Source: CAYZMH01 sp964479445
GTDB taxonomy: Bacteria; Bacteroidota; Bacteroidia; Bacteroidales; GCA-2748055
Assembly (NCBI GenBank): GCA_964479445.1
Contig: CAYZMH010000046.1
Span: 1-27,244 of the forward strand
Direction: 5' to 3'
Length of the DNA stretch: 27,244 nucleotides
This document shows positions 14,857-21,858 of this stretch, in pieces (position 1 is the first letter of the stretch; each line of letters opens with the position of its first letter). Both the position numbers and the translations under genes were made by a program. The notes below the pieces were generated by a model. It was not told the DNA's origin, ran no database searches, and was given only the letters and a program-made list of their open reading frames with translations.

Positions 14857-16200
14857 ATGGCTAAGAAGAATGTAATTATTATTGGCGCAGCCGGAAGGGA
14901 TTTTCACAACTTTAACACCTATTTCAGGGACAACGAGGATTACAACGTTGTCGCCTTCACAGCAGCACAGATACCCGATATCGAGGGAAGGAAGTATCCT
15001 GCCGAACTTGCGGGTTCACTCTACCCCGACGGGATCCCTATCTACGCGGAAGAGGAGCTGCCGCGGCTGATCAAAGAGATGGAGGTGGACGATTGTGTAT
15101 TCTCCTACAGCGACCTGCCCTACCAGAAAGTAATGAATATAAGTGCGGTCGTTAATGCCAACGGCGCCAACTTCAGGTTGCTCGGCACACGGGATACCAT
15201 GGTGAAAAGCACCAAACCGGTCATCGCCGTGGGAGCGGTCCGGACCGGTTGCGGAAAAAGCCAGACCTCCAGGCGGATCATCGAAATACTGATGGAAAAA
15301 GGACTCCGCGTGGTAGCTATTCGTCACCCGATGCCCTATGGGGATCTGAATGCACAGAAAGTGCAGCGGTTTGCCACCATCGACGACCTGGAAAAACATA
15401 AATGTACCATCGAGGAGATGGAAGAGTACGAGCCGCATGTGGTGCGCGGAAACGTCATCTATGCCGGAGTCGATTATGAAGCTATCCTGCGGGAAGCTGA
15501 AAATGATCCCGACGGATGCGACGTGATCCTCTGGGATGGAGGTAATAATGATTTCCCGTTCTATAAACCCGACCTTACGGTAACCGTGGCCGATCCGCAT
15601 CGTCCGGGACACGAGCTGGCCTACTACCCCGGGGAAGTCACCATGCGCATCGCCGATGCCATCGTGATCAATAAAATGGACAGTGCAGCTCCGGAAAATA
15701 TCCAGGTGGTAAGAGATAGCATTGCAGCGATCAATCCAGACGCCATTGTCATTGACGGAGCCTCCCCCATCAAGGTGGATGACCCCTCGGTAATCCGCGG
15801 TAAAAAAGTGCTGGTGGTAGAGGACGGACCCACCCTGACCCACGGGGAAATGAAGATTGGCGCAGGCGTGGTGGCTGCCCGGAAATATGGTGCAGGCCAA
15901 TTGATTGATCCGCGACCCTTTACCGTCGGCCGGCTTAAAGAGACATTCGAGATCTACCCGGAGATCGGCACCCTGCTTCCTGCCATGGGATACGGGGAAC
16001 AGCAATTAAAAGACCTGGAAGCCACCATCAATGGTTCCGATTGTGATGCCGTGGTGATCGGGACTCCTATCGACCTGAACCGGGTGATCGATATCAAAAA
16101 GCCCAACACGCGCGTTTACTACGACCTCCAGGAGATCGGCACTCCAGACCTGAACGAGGTGATAGGAACCTTTATCGAAAAACATAACCTGGGTAAATAA
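14857..16200 (+). CDS. P-loop protein of the cyclic 2,3-diphosphoglycerate synthetase family
   Basis: The 447-residue protein has an N-terminal Rossmann-like domain (1-115, starting KKNVIIIGAAGRDFHNFN), then a P-loop NTPase domain with GAVRTGCGKSQTSR (126-139), a Walker-B-like VILWDGGNNDFPF (223-235) and a guanine-specificity-like NKMD (272-275). This layout matches proteins annotated as cyclic 2,3-diphosphoglycerate synthetase, known biochemically from methanogens, where the product is an osmolyte/phosphate store. Bacterial members are often labelled simply GTPase. The N-terminal domain keeps a nucleotide-binding look but no separate 2-phosphoglycerate kinase is nearby, so the bacterial function is uncertain. 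It is monocistronic, with its own promoter box and a strong terminator. Confidence 0.75.
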   Translation: MAKKNVIIIGAAGRDFHNFNTYFRDNEDYNVVAFTAAQIPDIEGRKYPAELAGSLYPDGIPIYAEEELPRLIKEMEVDDCVFSYSDLPYQKVMNISAVVNANGANFRLLGTRDTMVKSTKPVIAVGAVRTGCGKSQTSRRIIEILMEKGLRVVAIRHPMPYGDLNAQKVQRFATIDDLEKHKCTIEEMEEYEPHVVRGNVIYAGVDYEAILREAENDPDGCDVILWDGGNNDFPFYKPDLTVTVADPHRPGHELAYYPGEVTMRIADAIVINKMDSAAPENIQVVRDSIAAINPDAIVIDGASPIKVDDPSVIRGKKVLVVEDGPTLTHGEMKIGAGVVAARKYGAGQLIDPRPFTVGRLKETFEIYPEIGTLLPAMGYGEQQLKDLEATINGSDCDAVVIGTPIDLNRVIDIKKPNTRVYYDLQEIGTPDLNEVIGTFIEKHNLGK

Positions 16201-16227
16201 GACTGACTCCCATTGCTAACCAACCTG

Positions 16228-16258
16228 CACCCGGCCGGAATGGGCCGGGTGTTTTTTT
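16228..16258 (+). terminator. Intrinsic terminator after the cDPG synthetase-like gene
   Basis: A 9-bp GC-rich stem, CACCCGGCC (16228-16236) with GGCCGGGTG (16243-16251), has a 6-nt loop and is followed by seven T (16252-16258). It begins 28 bp after the stop. The 110 bp from here to the oxyR stop hold no recognisable feature. Confidence 0.93.
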
Positions 16259-16368
16259 AGTTCCCCTAATACCCTATCTTCCCGGCTTAAGGCCTGTACT
16301 GCTCAACGAGTGAAATAAAAATTATAATAAGAGGAATAACAGGAGGAGTTGAACCGACCAGGCCGGGG

Positions 16369-17316
16369 CTATAACGAAAGATTCGGACTGTACAGGGTGC
16401 GCTGCTCCCCCGAACGCATGGCCGCGGGAATACTCTGCACGATCGACTGTTGCAATGCTTCGATAAGCTTTAACTTGGACTGCGACCGGGTAACGGCAAG
16501 ACTCACCTCCCTGACAGGCGAGGGCTCTGCAATCTCTTTGACCATCTCCTCCCGGTCGGCCGGAATATGAATGGTCGCCAGCTCAGGAATGAAACACATC
16601 CCGCCCCTGTTCTCCACGATACGGCGCAACGACTCAATGGAGTTGCTGGAATAGGAGACGCGCTGACCCGCAACCCGTTTCCCCGAAAGCTGGCACATGG
16701 CATTTACCTGGTTCTGGAAACAATTACCCTCCCGCAAATACCACAGGTCCTCCGGATCAAACCGGTTCAGGTCAATCGTATCCTCCCCGTTCAACGGGTG
16801 GTGCTCCGAAACATACAAGAAAAACCGCTCATACAAGAGCGGGGTGAAATGTACCCCGCGAACCGACAGGGGCGTGGAGACAATTCCCGCATCCAGGTCA
16901 CCCCAGCGCAACCCCTCCATGATATCCTCCGTCACCATCTCCTCTACCGACAACTCCATACCGGGGTGACTCTCCAGTAACTTCCCGATAAACAAGGGAA
17001 CCAGGTAGGCCGAGATCGTGGGAATGATCCCCAGCACCAGCTCACCCCTCACCTCCTGTCCGATCTCAAAGGCAACATCCTCCAGGGCATCCAGGTCTTG
17101 CAGTATTTCCCTCACCCGAACCAGTACCTCGCTGCCCTCGTGGGTAGGAACCAGCGGCCGTGCACTCCGGTCAATGAGCAGGTATCCCAACTCCTCTTCA
17201 AGCTGACTGATACGCATGCTCAGGGCAGGCTGACTGATGTGCAACCGCCTGGCTGCAACTGAAAAACTGCCCTGGCGAATTACCTCGGCAAAATATCGCA
17301 GGGGTTCTATATCCAC
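16369..17316 (-). CDS. oxyR: Hydrogen-peroxide sensor OxyR (LysR family)
   Basis: A LysR-type regulator of 315 residues with an N-terminal winged helix-turn-helix (about 1-60; SFSVAARRLHISQPALSMRI) and a substrate-binding-like domain (about 90-300). The segment LREGNCFQNQVNAMC places cysteines at 199 and 208, the same positions and spacing as the peroxide-reactive pair of E. coli OxyR, so it very likely senses H2O2 by disulfide formation. The start is GTG at 17316, giving the usual MDIEPLRYFAEV beginning. It is divergent from dps, a classic OxyR target, with interleaved promoters and a dyad next to its start codon that could serve autoregulation. Confidence 0.92.
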   Translation of the reverse strand: MDIEPLRYFAEVIRQGSFSVAARRLHISQPALSMRISQLEEELGYLLIDRSARPLVPTHEGSEVLVRVREILQDLDALEDVAFEIGQEVRGELVLGIIPTISAYLVPLFIGKLLESHPGMELSVEEMVTEDIMEGLRWGDLDAGIVSTPLSVRGVHFTPLLYERFFLYVSEHHPLNGEDTIDLNRFDPEDLWYLREGNCFQNQVNAMCQLSGKRVAGQRVSYSSNSIESLRRIVENRGGMCFIPELATIHIPADREEMVKEIAEPSPVREVSLAVTRSQSKLKLIEALQQSIVQSIPAAMRSGEQRTLYSPNLSL

Positions 17317-17317
17317 T

Positions 17318-17332
17318 ATAAGCTCAACTTAT
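17318..17332. promoter_or_regulatory. LysR-type (OxyR) operator candidate, ATAAG-N5-CTTAT
   Basis: ATAAGctcaaCTTAT is a perfect dyad with the T-N11-A pattern of LysR-family sites. It lies one base upstream of the oxyR GTG, inside the predicted oxyR leader, and is centred 40 bp before the start of the dps -7 box, a typical activator position. A second 10-bp palindrome, CTATATATAG, lies at 17346-17355. OxyR binding is inferred. Confidence 0.6.
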
Positions 17333-17355
17333 GGTTATATAAATTCTATATATAG

Positions 17356-17388
17356 CAAAGATAGTATATTTGAATCAGATTTTACAAA
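17356..17388 (-). promoter_or_regulatory. oxyR promoter (-33 and -7 boxes)
   Basis: On the minus strand TTTG (17388-17385) is followed after 21 bp by TATCTTTG (17363-17356), a full match to the Bacteroidetes promoter form TTTG-N19-21-TAnnTTTG. It predicts a leader of roughly 35 nt, containing the ATAAG-N5-CTTAT dyad, before the GTG start. Confidence 0.68.
17365..17372 (+). promoter_or_regulatory. dps promoter -7 box
   Basis: TATATTTG is an exact TAnnTTTG match 36 bp before the dps ATG. It lies one base from the oxyR -7 box on the other strand, so both promoters cannot easily be occupied at once. No TTTG lies at the -33 position, which fits dependence on an activator such as OxyR. Confidence 0.68.
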
Positions 17389-17408
17389 ACCCAATAAAAA
17401 CAAGAAGT

Positions 17409-17852
17409 ATGAGTACAAAAGAACAAGTTGCAGAAAAATTGAATAGCCTGTTGGCCGATTACGAAATCTATTACCAGAATCTTCGGTCGTTGCACTGGAA
17501 CATCAAAGGAGAGAAGTTCTTCCAGCTGCACAACCTTTACGAAGAGTACTATGATGAGGCTGCCGAGGCCATCGATGAGATCGCCGAACGGATCCTCATG
17601 ATCAAGCAGGTGCCTCTCAGCACCATGGCCGATTTCGTGAAGCATGCCGACCTGGAAGAGTGTGGCGTGATTACCGACGGAAAAAAAGGACTCAAGATTG
17701 TCCTGGACAATAACGAAAAACTCCTGGCTAAATTTAAAGAGATCCTGGAAGTTGCCGATGAAGCAGATGACGAAGGAACCAATGCACTCATGAGCGACAT
17801 GATCGGCGCTGCCGAAAAACGCATCTGGATGGTATCATCAACACTTGCATAA
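17409..17852 (+). CDS. dps: Dps, DNA-protecting ferritin-like miniferritin
   Basis: Dps forms a 12-subunit shell that oxidises Fe2+ with H2O2 and stores the ferric core, preventing Fenton damage to DNA. The 147-residue protein has the intersubunit ferroxidase ligands in the expected places: His29 (in LHWNIKG), His41, Glu45, Asp56 and Glu60. The start at 17409 (MSTKEQVAEKL) follows the promoter box; an in-frame ATG at 17370 would begin within that box and was rejected. No long lysine-rich tail is present, so DNA binding may be weak. It is divergent from oxyR and ends in a strong terminator. Confidence 0.95.
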   Translation: MSTKEQVAEKLNSLLADYEIYYQNLRSLHWNIKGEKFFQLHNLYEEYYDEAAEAIDEIAERILMIKQVPLSTMADFVKHADLEECGVITDGKKGLKIVLDNNEKLLAKFKEILEVADEADDEGTNALMSDMIGAAEKRIWMVSSTLA

Positions 17853-17865
17853 TGAGGTGAACCTT

Positions 17866-17901
17866 AAAAAAAAGGTCGGGTATTACTCCCGACCTTTTTT
17901 T
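17866..17901. terminator. Bidirectional intrinsic terminator between dps and the nuclease operon
   Basis: The GGTCGGG (17874-17880) / CCCGACC (17888-17894) stem is flanked by an A run (17866-17873) and a T run (17895-17901), so it works on both strands. It can end dps on the plus strand and the long secreted-nuclease operon on the minus strand. The 92 bp between it and the nuclease stop show no gene. Confidence 0.93.
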
Positions 17902-17993
17902 ATTCCTTGATTTTGCCGATTATTGCGGACAATCCATGTCCATCAGGTTTCATCCCAGCAGTGCCAGTTCGCATTACCAAAATTCTCCCAGCT

Positions 17994-19340
17994 CTATTGA
18001 ACCACGAACATTACCCGGTCGGAAATCCGCTCCCCGTCCATCACCCTGAGCAGATAGCATCCCCGCTCCCCCTCCATACATAACCGGTACACGCCGGCAT
18101 CTCCCGAAATGCGCACATTCTGCTCCCTGCCCGTCATATCGGTTACCCGGAACCGTACGTTGCCGGAAAACCCGTCAGACAGGCGCACATGAAACACACC
18201 CCGGTTGGGATTGGGATATAGCGAAGCCACGGAAACACCCCGGTAACGTACCGCAACCACATCCACACTGAACGAAAAAACAGCAAATTGCATAACATTG
18301 CCTGCCTCATCTCTGACCCCGGTGATGACCAGGTTGTGCGATCCCGTCTCAAGCGATGAGGTAACCAGGCGCACTGCATAATTGGGCTCTTCCATCTCCG
18401 CCGCCAGTACGTCACCGCCGGTAACACTATAGTGACCGGCCTCCAGCGCCGAACCCTCCTCTAACTCCTCGTTGAACCAGATAACCAGCGTATCGGCAGC
18501 CAGCACCTGTACCGAATCCACCTCGGGTGAAAAAATATCCTGGGGCTCACCATACATTAAATCCACATAATCAGGGTGGTCGATAAAGGGATTCCGGTTC
18601 GACTGGTAACCAAACACCGCATCGTTGCGATTACGCTCCTTGTCGCTTACCGGATCTTCCCGGTGCCACCTGATCAGCATATCCAGCGCCCATGGCTCGG
18701 GCTGAGCACCATCGGTCATCGGACTCCCCGGCCATCCCCCGTCCTCACCGTAATACCGGGTGGCCATGTAAAAATAGGTCCGCGCAAAATCCCCCTTATA
18801 AGTATCAATGGGCTCAAATACCGTCCCGTTGTAACCGGTCACCGAACTCGGTCCCACCTTACTTCCGTTGAGCGAGGTCCAGTCAGGCGCATCAGTCTCC
18901 CCGAAGGGATAATTCCCCCTTCTTCCGTTTACATAGCCATCGGTGGGGTAGAGATGAAAAAGATCGGTATACATGGGCGATGCATCATCAAACCAGCTCT
19001 TCGGAAAGGAGTGCTCCCGGTTGTAACAACTCCCCTCCCCGCTGTAGTTTCCGCACTGGTCCGACCCGAACTGGTATACATAGGGCGGATCGCCCCCGGG
19101 TACATCGGAATACATATCCCAGACCGTGCCATCTGGCCGGTCATCGGTCTGGTAAACCGCACCCCAGACCCCGGAATAACTCAGCACGGTATGATCATCA
19201 ATGATTTCATGCAAAGCCTGCTGCAACGCTTCCCCACTCTTTCCTTCTGCCGTATCGTAGTAACCGGCAGGTTGCGCCGGCAGATTCAACGGCGCCAATA
19301 GTAACCATAACCAGGTAATCCTCCCGATCACTCTCACCAT
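17994..19340 (-). CDS. Secreted endonuclease I family nuclease with T9SS sorting domain
   Basis: The 448-residue secreted protein has a signal peptide (about 1-22, ending LNLPAQ), an endonuclease I (EndA/NucM) domain (about 40-265), an Ig-like domain (about 275-360) and a C-terminal T9SS sorting domain (about 370-448) starting SLYPNPNRGVF. The nuclease core shows CYNREHSFPKSWF with His110 of the beta-beta-alpha-metal motif, then TDLFHLYPTDGYVNGRRGNY and NRNDAVFGYQSNRNPFIDHP. These enzymes cut DNA and RNA without sequence specificity, usually with Mg2+. The start is supported by an AAGGAAGG site a few bases upstream. It is the last gene of the minus-strand operon, 24 bp after the HKD nuclease gene. 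Predicted location is the cell surface or released. Confidence 0.9.
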   Translation of the reverse strand: MVRVIGRITWLWLLLAPLNLPAQPAGYYDTAEGKSGEALQQALHEIIDDHTVLSYSGVWGAVYQTDDRPDGTVWDMYSDVPGGDPPYVYQFGSDQCGNYSGEGSCYNREHSFPKSWFDDASPMYTDLFHLYPTDGYVNGRRGNYPFGETDAPDWTSLNGSKVGPSSVTGYNGTVFEPIDTYKGDFARTYFYMATRYYGEDGGWPGSPMTDGAQPEPWALDMLIRWHREDPVSDKERNRNDAVFGYQSNRNPFIDHPDYVDLMYGEPQDIFSPEVDSVQVLAADTLVIWFNEELEEGSALEAGHYSVTGGDVLAAEMEEPNYAVRLVTSSLETGSHNLVITGVRDEAGNVMQFAVFSFSVDVVAVRYRGVSVASLYPNPNRGVFHVRLSDGFSGNVRFRVTDMTGREQNVRISGDAGVYRLCMEGERGCYLLRVMDGERISDRVMFVVQ

Positions 19341-19364
19341 ATCGTTCCTTCCTTAATAAATTCC

Positions 19365-21845
19365 TTACCGCTTGACCACTTTCTGCGTTACCAGCCGGCC
19401 GTCCTTCAACTGCACCTGCAACAGGTAAACACCCCGGGTATACCCCGAAAGATCCATCTCCCATTCGCTGTGACTTTTCTCCGCTGTTCGCGCTACCAGG
19501 CGGCCGGACAGGTCGGTGAGCCTGACATCGTGCACCTCCTGGTCCCCGGCCTCGATGTATACGCGGCCTGTGGCCGGATTGGGATAGATCCGAACCGGCT
19601 GCTCTCCGTTCAGCGATTCAACAGAAACTGGCAGATCCACAAAGATCCCCAGGTAGGCTTCATCGCATACAGCCTGGTTGGAAACAAGACACGCGGAGTA
19701 GTAAACAGTGTCAATGTCCTGGTTAAATCCGGGATCGGGGGTATACCGGATCGTATTAGATCCGGTGATCTCAGCCGTACCGTTTGCGGGTTGCCGCGAT
19801 ATGGACAAGGTTACATCACCGGGAAGCTCATCGTTAAAAAGTACGTCATATTCGATCGAACTACCTCCCGACATGGTGATAAATTCATTCTTGCACTCGG
19901 GTCCCTCCACCACCAACACTCCGTATGAAAAGCGTTCTGCGAACTCCTGGTAGTAAGCGTTGGCTACCCCCTGGTCATGGATGATCAGGGTGTTCTCATC
20001 GTTGCGGAACTGGGCCGATGAACTCCAGTTGTGCGAACCGGTCAGCAGAACGGGATCCGAATCGGGATACCCCTGGTCCACGATCAGGTACTTGTGGTGC
20101 ATAATGCCCGACTCACCGGTAAGCCGTACATCCTCCGCCAGGCTCTGCTTGAGTATATTCACGATCGGCTCCCCGTAATCATCATAATCATTCAGGAGCA
20201 CCCTGGCATCCACCCCTGCATCATTTTTCTCCGCGATATCATACCCAATGTCCGATTTGGTGATCAGCATGGTGGCGGCATACAACTCGTGATCGGCCGA
20301 AGCAATGGTCTCCAGGATCTTGCCGTGGGTTCCGTCAGACGGACTGAAATAGGCCTCGACCCGGTTGCCCGCGATGAGAAACTCGTGGGGAGTGTTGTCG
20401 GTTTTATCCGGACCAAACCGGGCTGCATCCGCATCGGGTTGTGGTCCGGCACTGCCGAACATTTCGTTGAACTCCAGCTGGAACGCTTTGGCCAGGCTCT
20501 GATCCTGGATAACGATCACGTTGTTGGGATCCGTATTGATCTGACCGCCGGTGAAGTTCGTCGCGCCCGTCCAGACTACCGGCGCATCGGGGTCGTCCGA
20601 CTGTGCATCAAACACCACGAACTTGTTGTGCATGATTCCATAAACAGGGTAGTCGGGTTCCGGACTCTCCATACGTCCGATCTCCGCATCCAGGGAGTTT
20701 ACTCCCACTGCATCCAGGCTGCCATCGTAGATCACCCTGACCGTCACCCCCCGGTCATGTGCATTGTTCAACGCATCCGAGATATTGGAGATCCCTGCAT
20801 TATTGAAATTGTAAATCGTAAATTCAATCGACTCCTGTGCCCTGTTGATGTAGGCGATCAGGGTATCATCGATAGCCTCCTCCAGGTATTCGGCCTCCAT
20901 CAACCCCAGCGATACACTTTGATCCACCGGCCGGTTGAAATAGGCTTTCATATCTCCACCCGATTCCGATACCGTGGCATACACCTGCACCGCTGATTTT
21001 GCGGTATCTTCTCCCAGTACCGAAAAAGGCTGCACGTAAACAATCTCAGCCGGCTGCAACCCGTCCAGGTCAAGACTGTGCTGGGTCGTCTCCCCGGTTT
21101 GTTCGAGGCTGCCTCCTTCCAGTTCCGGAGTGCTCCCGTAAAACGCCTCGGTGGTTCCGGCAGCATCGGTGTTCCAGCTCAATGTAAAACCGGTCGATGT
21201 CAGATTGGAAAGCTCCACCAGGCTATTGAAGTTAATGGCACTGGAGGAGAGCAGATCGAACTGATCCCTCGGCAAGAGTTGATAGGTATCGTTGTAAGCC
21301 CCGAGCGGACCAATAAGGGTGACCGGATTGGTCGGGATGACCTCCCCGATCAGCGGGGAATCATACCCGTTGATATAGATCTGCCCCTGCTCACCGCTGG
21401 CTGAAAAGGTGTATGAGACCCGTTCAAACTCCCCTGTAGCATCAAATACTGCTTCTTCGGTGCGAACAAGCATTCCCTCGTACTCCTCGCTGTATTGTGA
21501 AGGAGTTAACGTAACAGGCTCCGGCAGTTCATGCCCGCTGGAGTGAATGGTAAAATCAGTGACCGGGTCCATCTCCAGGAGGGTGCTATAATCCTTCAGG
21601 GTTCCGGTAACCGTTATGCTGTCCCCCCGATCGGTTTCGCTGAGATCGGATGAATAGATCGCCAATCCCGCTGTAGCATCCTGGATATAGCGAATCGGAC
21701 CCAGTTCGGGTCCGTTGGTGAGTACACCGCTGATGGTCACCTCGGCACCCACTCCCTCTGCCCGGGCTTCACTGATAGTTATCTGACCTGTGACCGCAGA
21801 CATTCCCGCTACGAAGACACACAAAATTAAAATCGCTCTTCTCAT
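19365..21845 (-). CDS. Secreted phospholipase D-like (HKD) nuclease with OB-like, FN3 and T9SS domains
   Basis: The 826-residue protein has a signal peptide (about 1-20), an OB-like domain of the DUF5689/YhcR type (about 22-198), a fibronectin type III domain (about 205-292), then two PLD-type catalytic halves. Both HxKxxxxD motifs are intact: H406-K408-D413 (MHNKFVVFD, followed by WTGATNFT) and H583-K585-D590 (MHHKYLIVD, followed by LTGSHNWSSS). A beta-rich region with cadherin-like spacing (about 650-740) and a T9SS sorting domain (about 748-826, RIYPNPATG) follow. Two-HKD proteins with this GSxNW signature include endonucleases and phospholipases; the OB-like domain and the neighbouring endonuclease favour nucleic acid as substrate, but lipid hydrolysis is not excluded. 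It lies 13 bp after the receptor gene and 24 bp before the endonuclease gene. Confidence 0.85.
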   Translation of the reverse strand: MRRAILILCVFVAGMSAVTGQITISEARAEGVGAEVTISGVLTNGPELGPIRYIQDATAGLAIYSSDLSETDRGDSITVTGTLKDYSTLLEMDPVTDFTIHSSGHELPEPVTLTPSQYSEEYEGMLVRTEEAVFDATGEFERVSYTFSASGEQGQIYINGYDSPLIGEVIPTNPVTLIGPLGAYNDTYQLLPRDQFDLLSSSAINFNSLVELSNLTSTGFTLSWNTDAAGTTEAFYGSTPELEGGSLEQTGETTQHSLDLDGLQPAEIVYVQPFSVLGEDTAKSAVQVYATVSESGGDMKAYFNRPVDQSVSLGLMEAEYLEEAIDDTLIAYINRAQESIEFTIYNFNNAGISNISDALNNAHDRGVTVRVIYDGSLDAVGVNSLDAEIGRMESPEPDYPVYGIMHNKFVVFDAQSDDPDAPVVWTGATNFTGGQINTDPNNVIVIQDQSLAKAFQLEFNEMFGSAGPQPDADAARFGPDKTDNTPHEFLIAGNRVEAYFSPSDGTHGKILETIASADHELYAATMLITKSDIGYDIAEKNDAGVDARVLLNDYDDYGEPIVNILKQSLAEDVRLTGESGIMHHKYLIVDQGYPDSDPVLLTGSHNWSSSAQFRNDENTLIIHDQGVANAYYQEFAERFSYGVLVVEGPECKNEFITMSGGSSIEYDVLFNDELPGDVTLSISRQPANGTAEITGSNTIRYTPDPGFNQDIDTVYYSACLVSNQAVCDEAYLGIFVDLPVSVESLNGEQPVRIYPNPATGRVYIEAGDQEVHDVRLTDLSGRLVARTAEKSHSEWEMDLSGYTRGVYLLQVQLKDGRLVTQKVVKR

Positions 21846-21858
21846 AATTGATTATTGT

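Noticed and set aside
15016..16005. 329-codon open frame antisense to the cDPG synthetase-like gene
   Set aside because: Fully contained in a gene with clear P-loop and NKMD motifs and its own promoter and terminator; no family features in the antisense product.
17370..17408. Upstream in-frame ATG extending Dps by 13 residues
   Set aside because: It overlaps the dps -7 box; the normal Dps start is MSTKEQ at 17409.
20031..20996. 321-codon plus-strand frame inside the HKD nuclease gene
   Set aside because: Shadow of a well-supported secreted protein; no signal peptide, domain or ribosome binding site.
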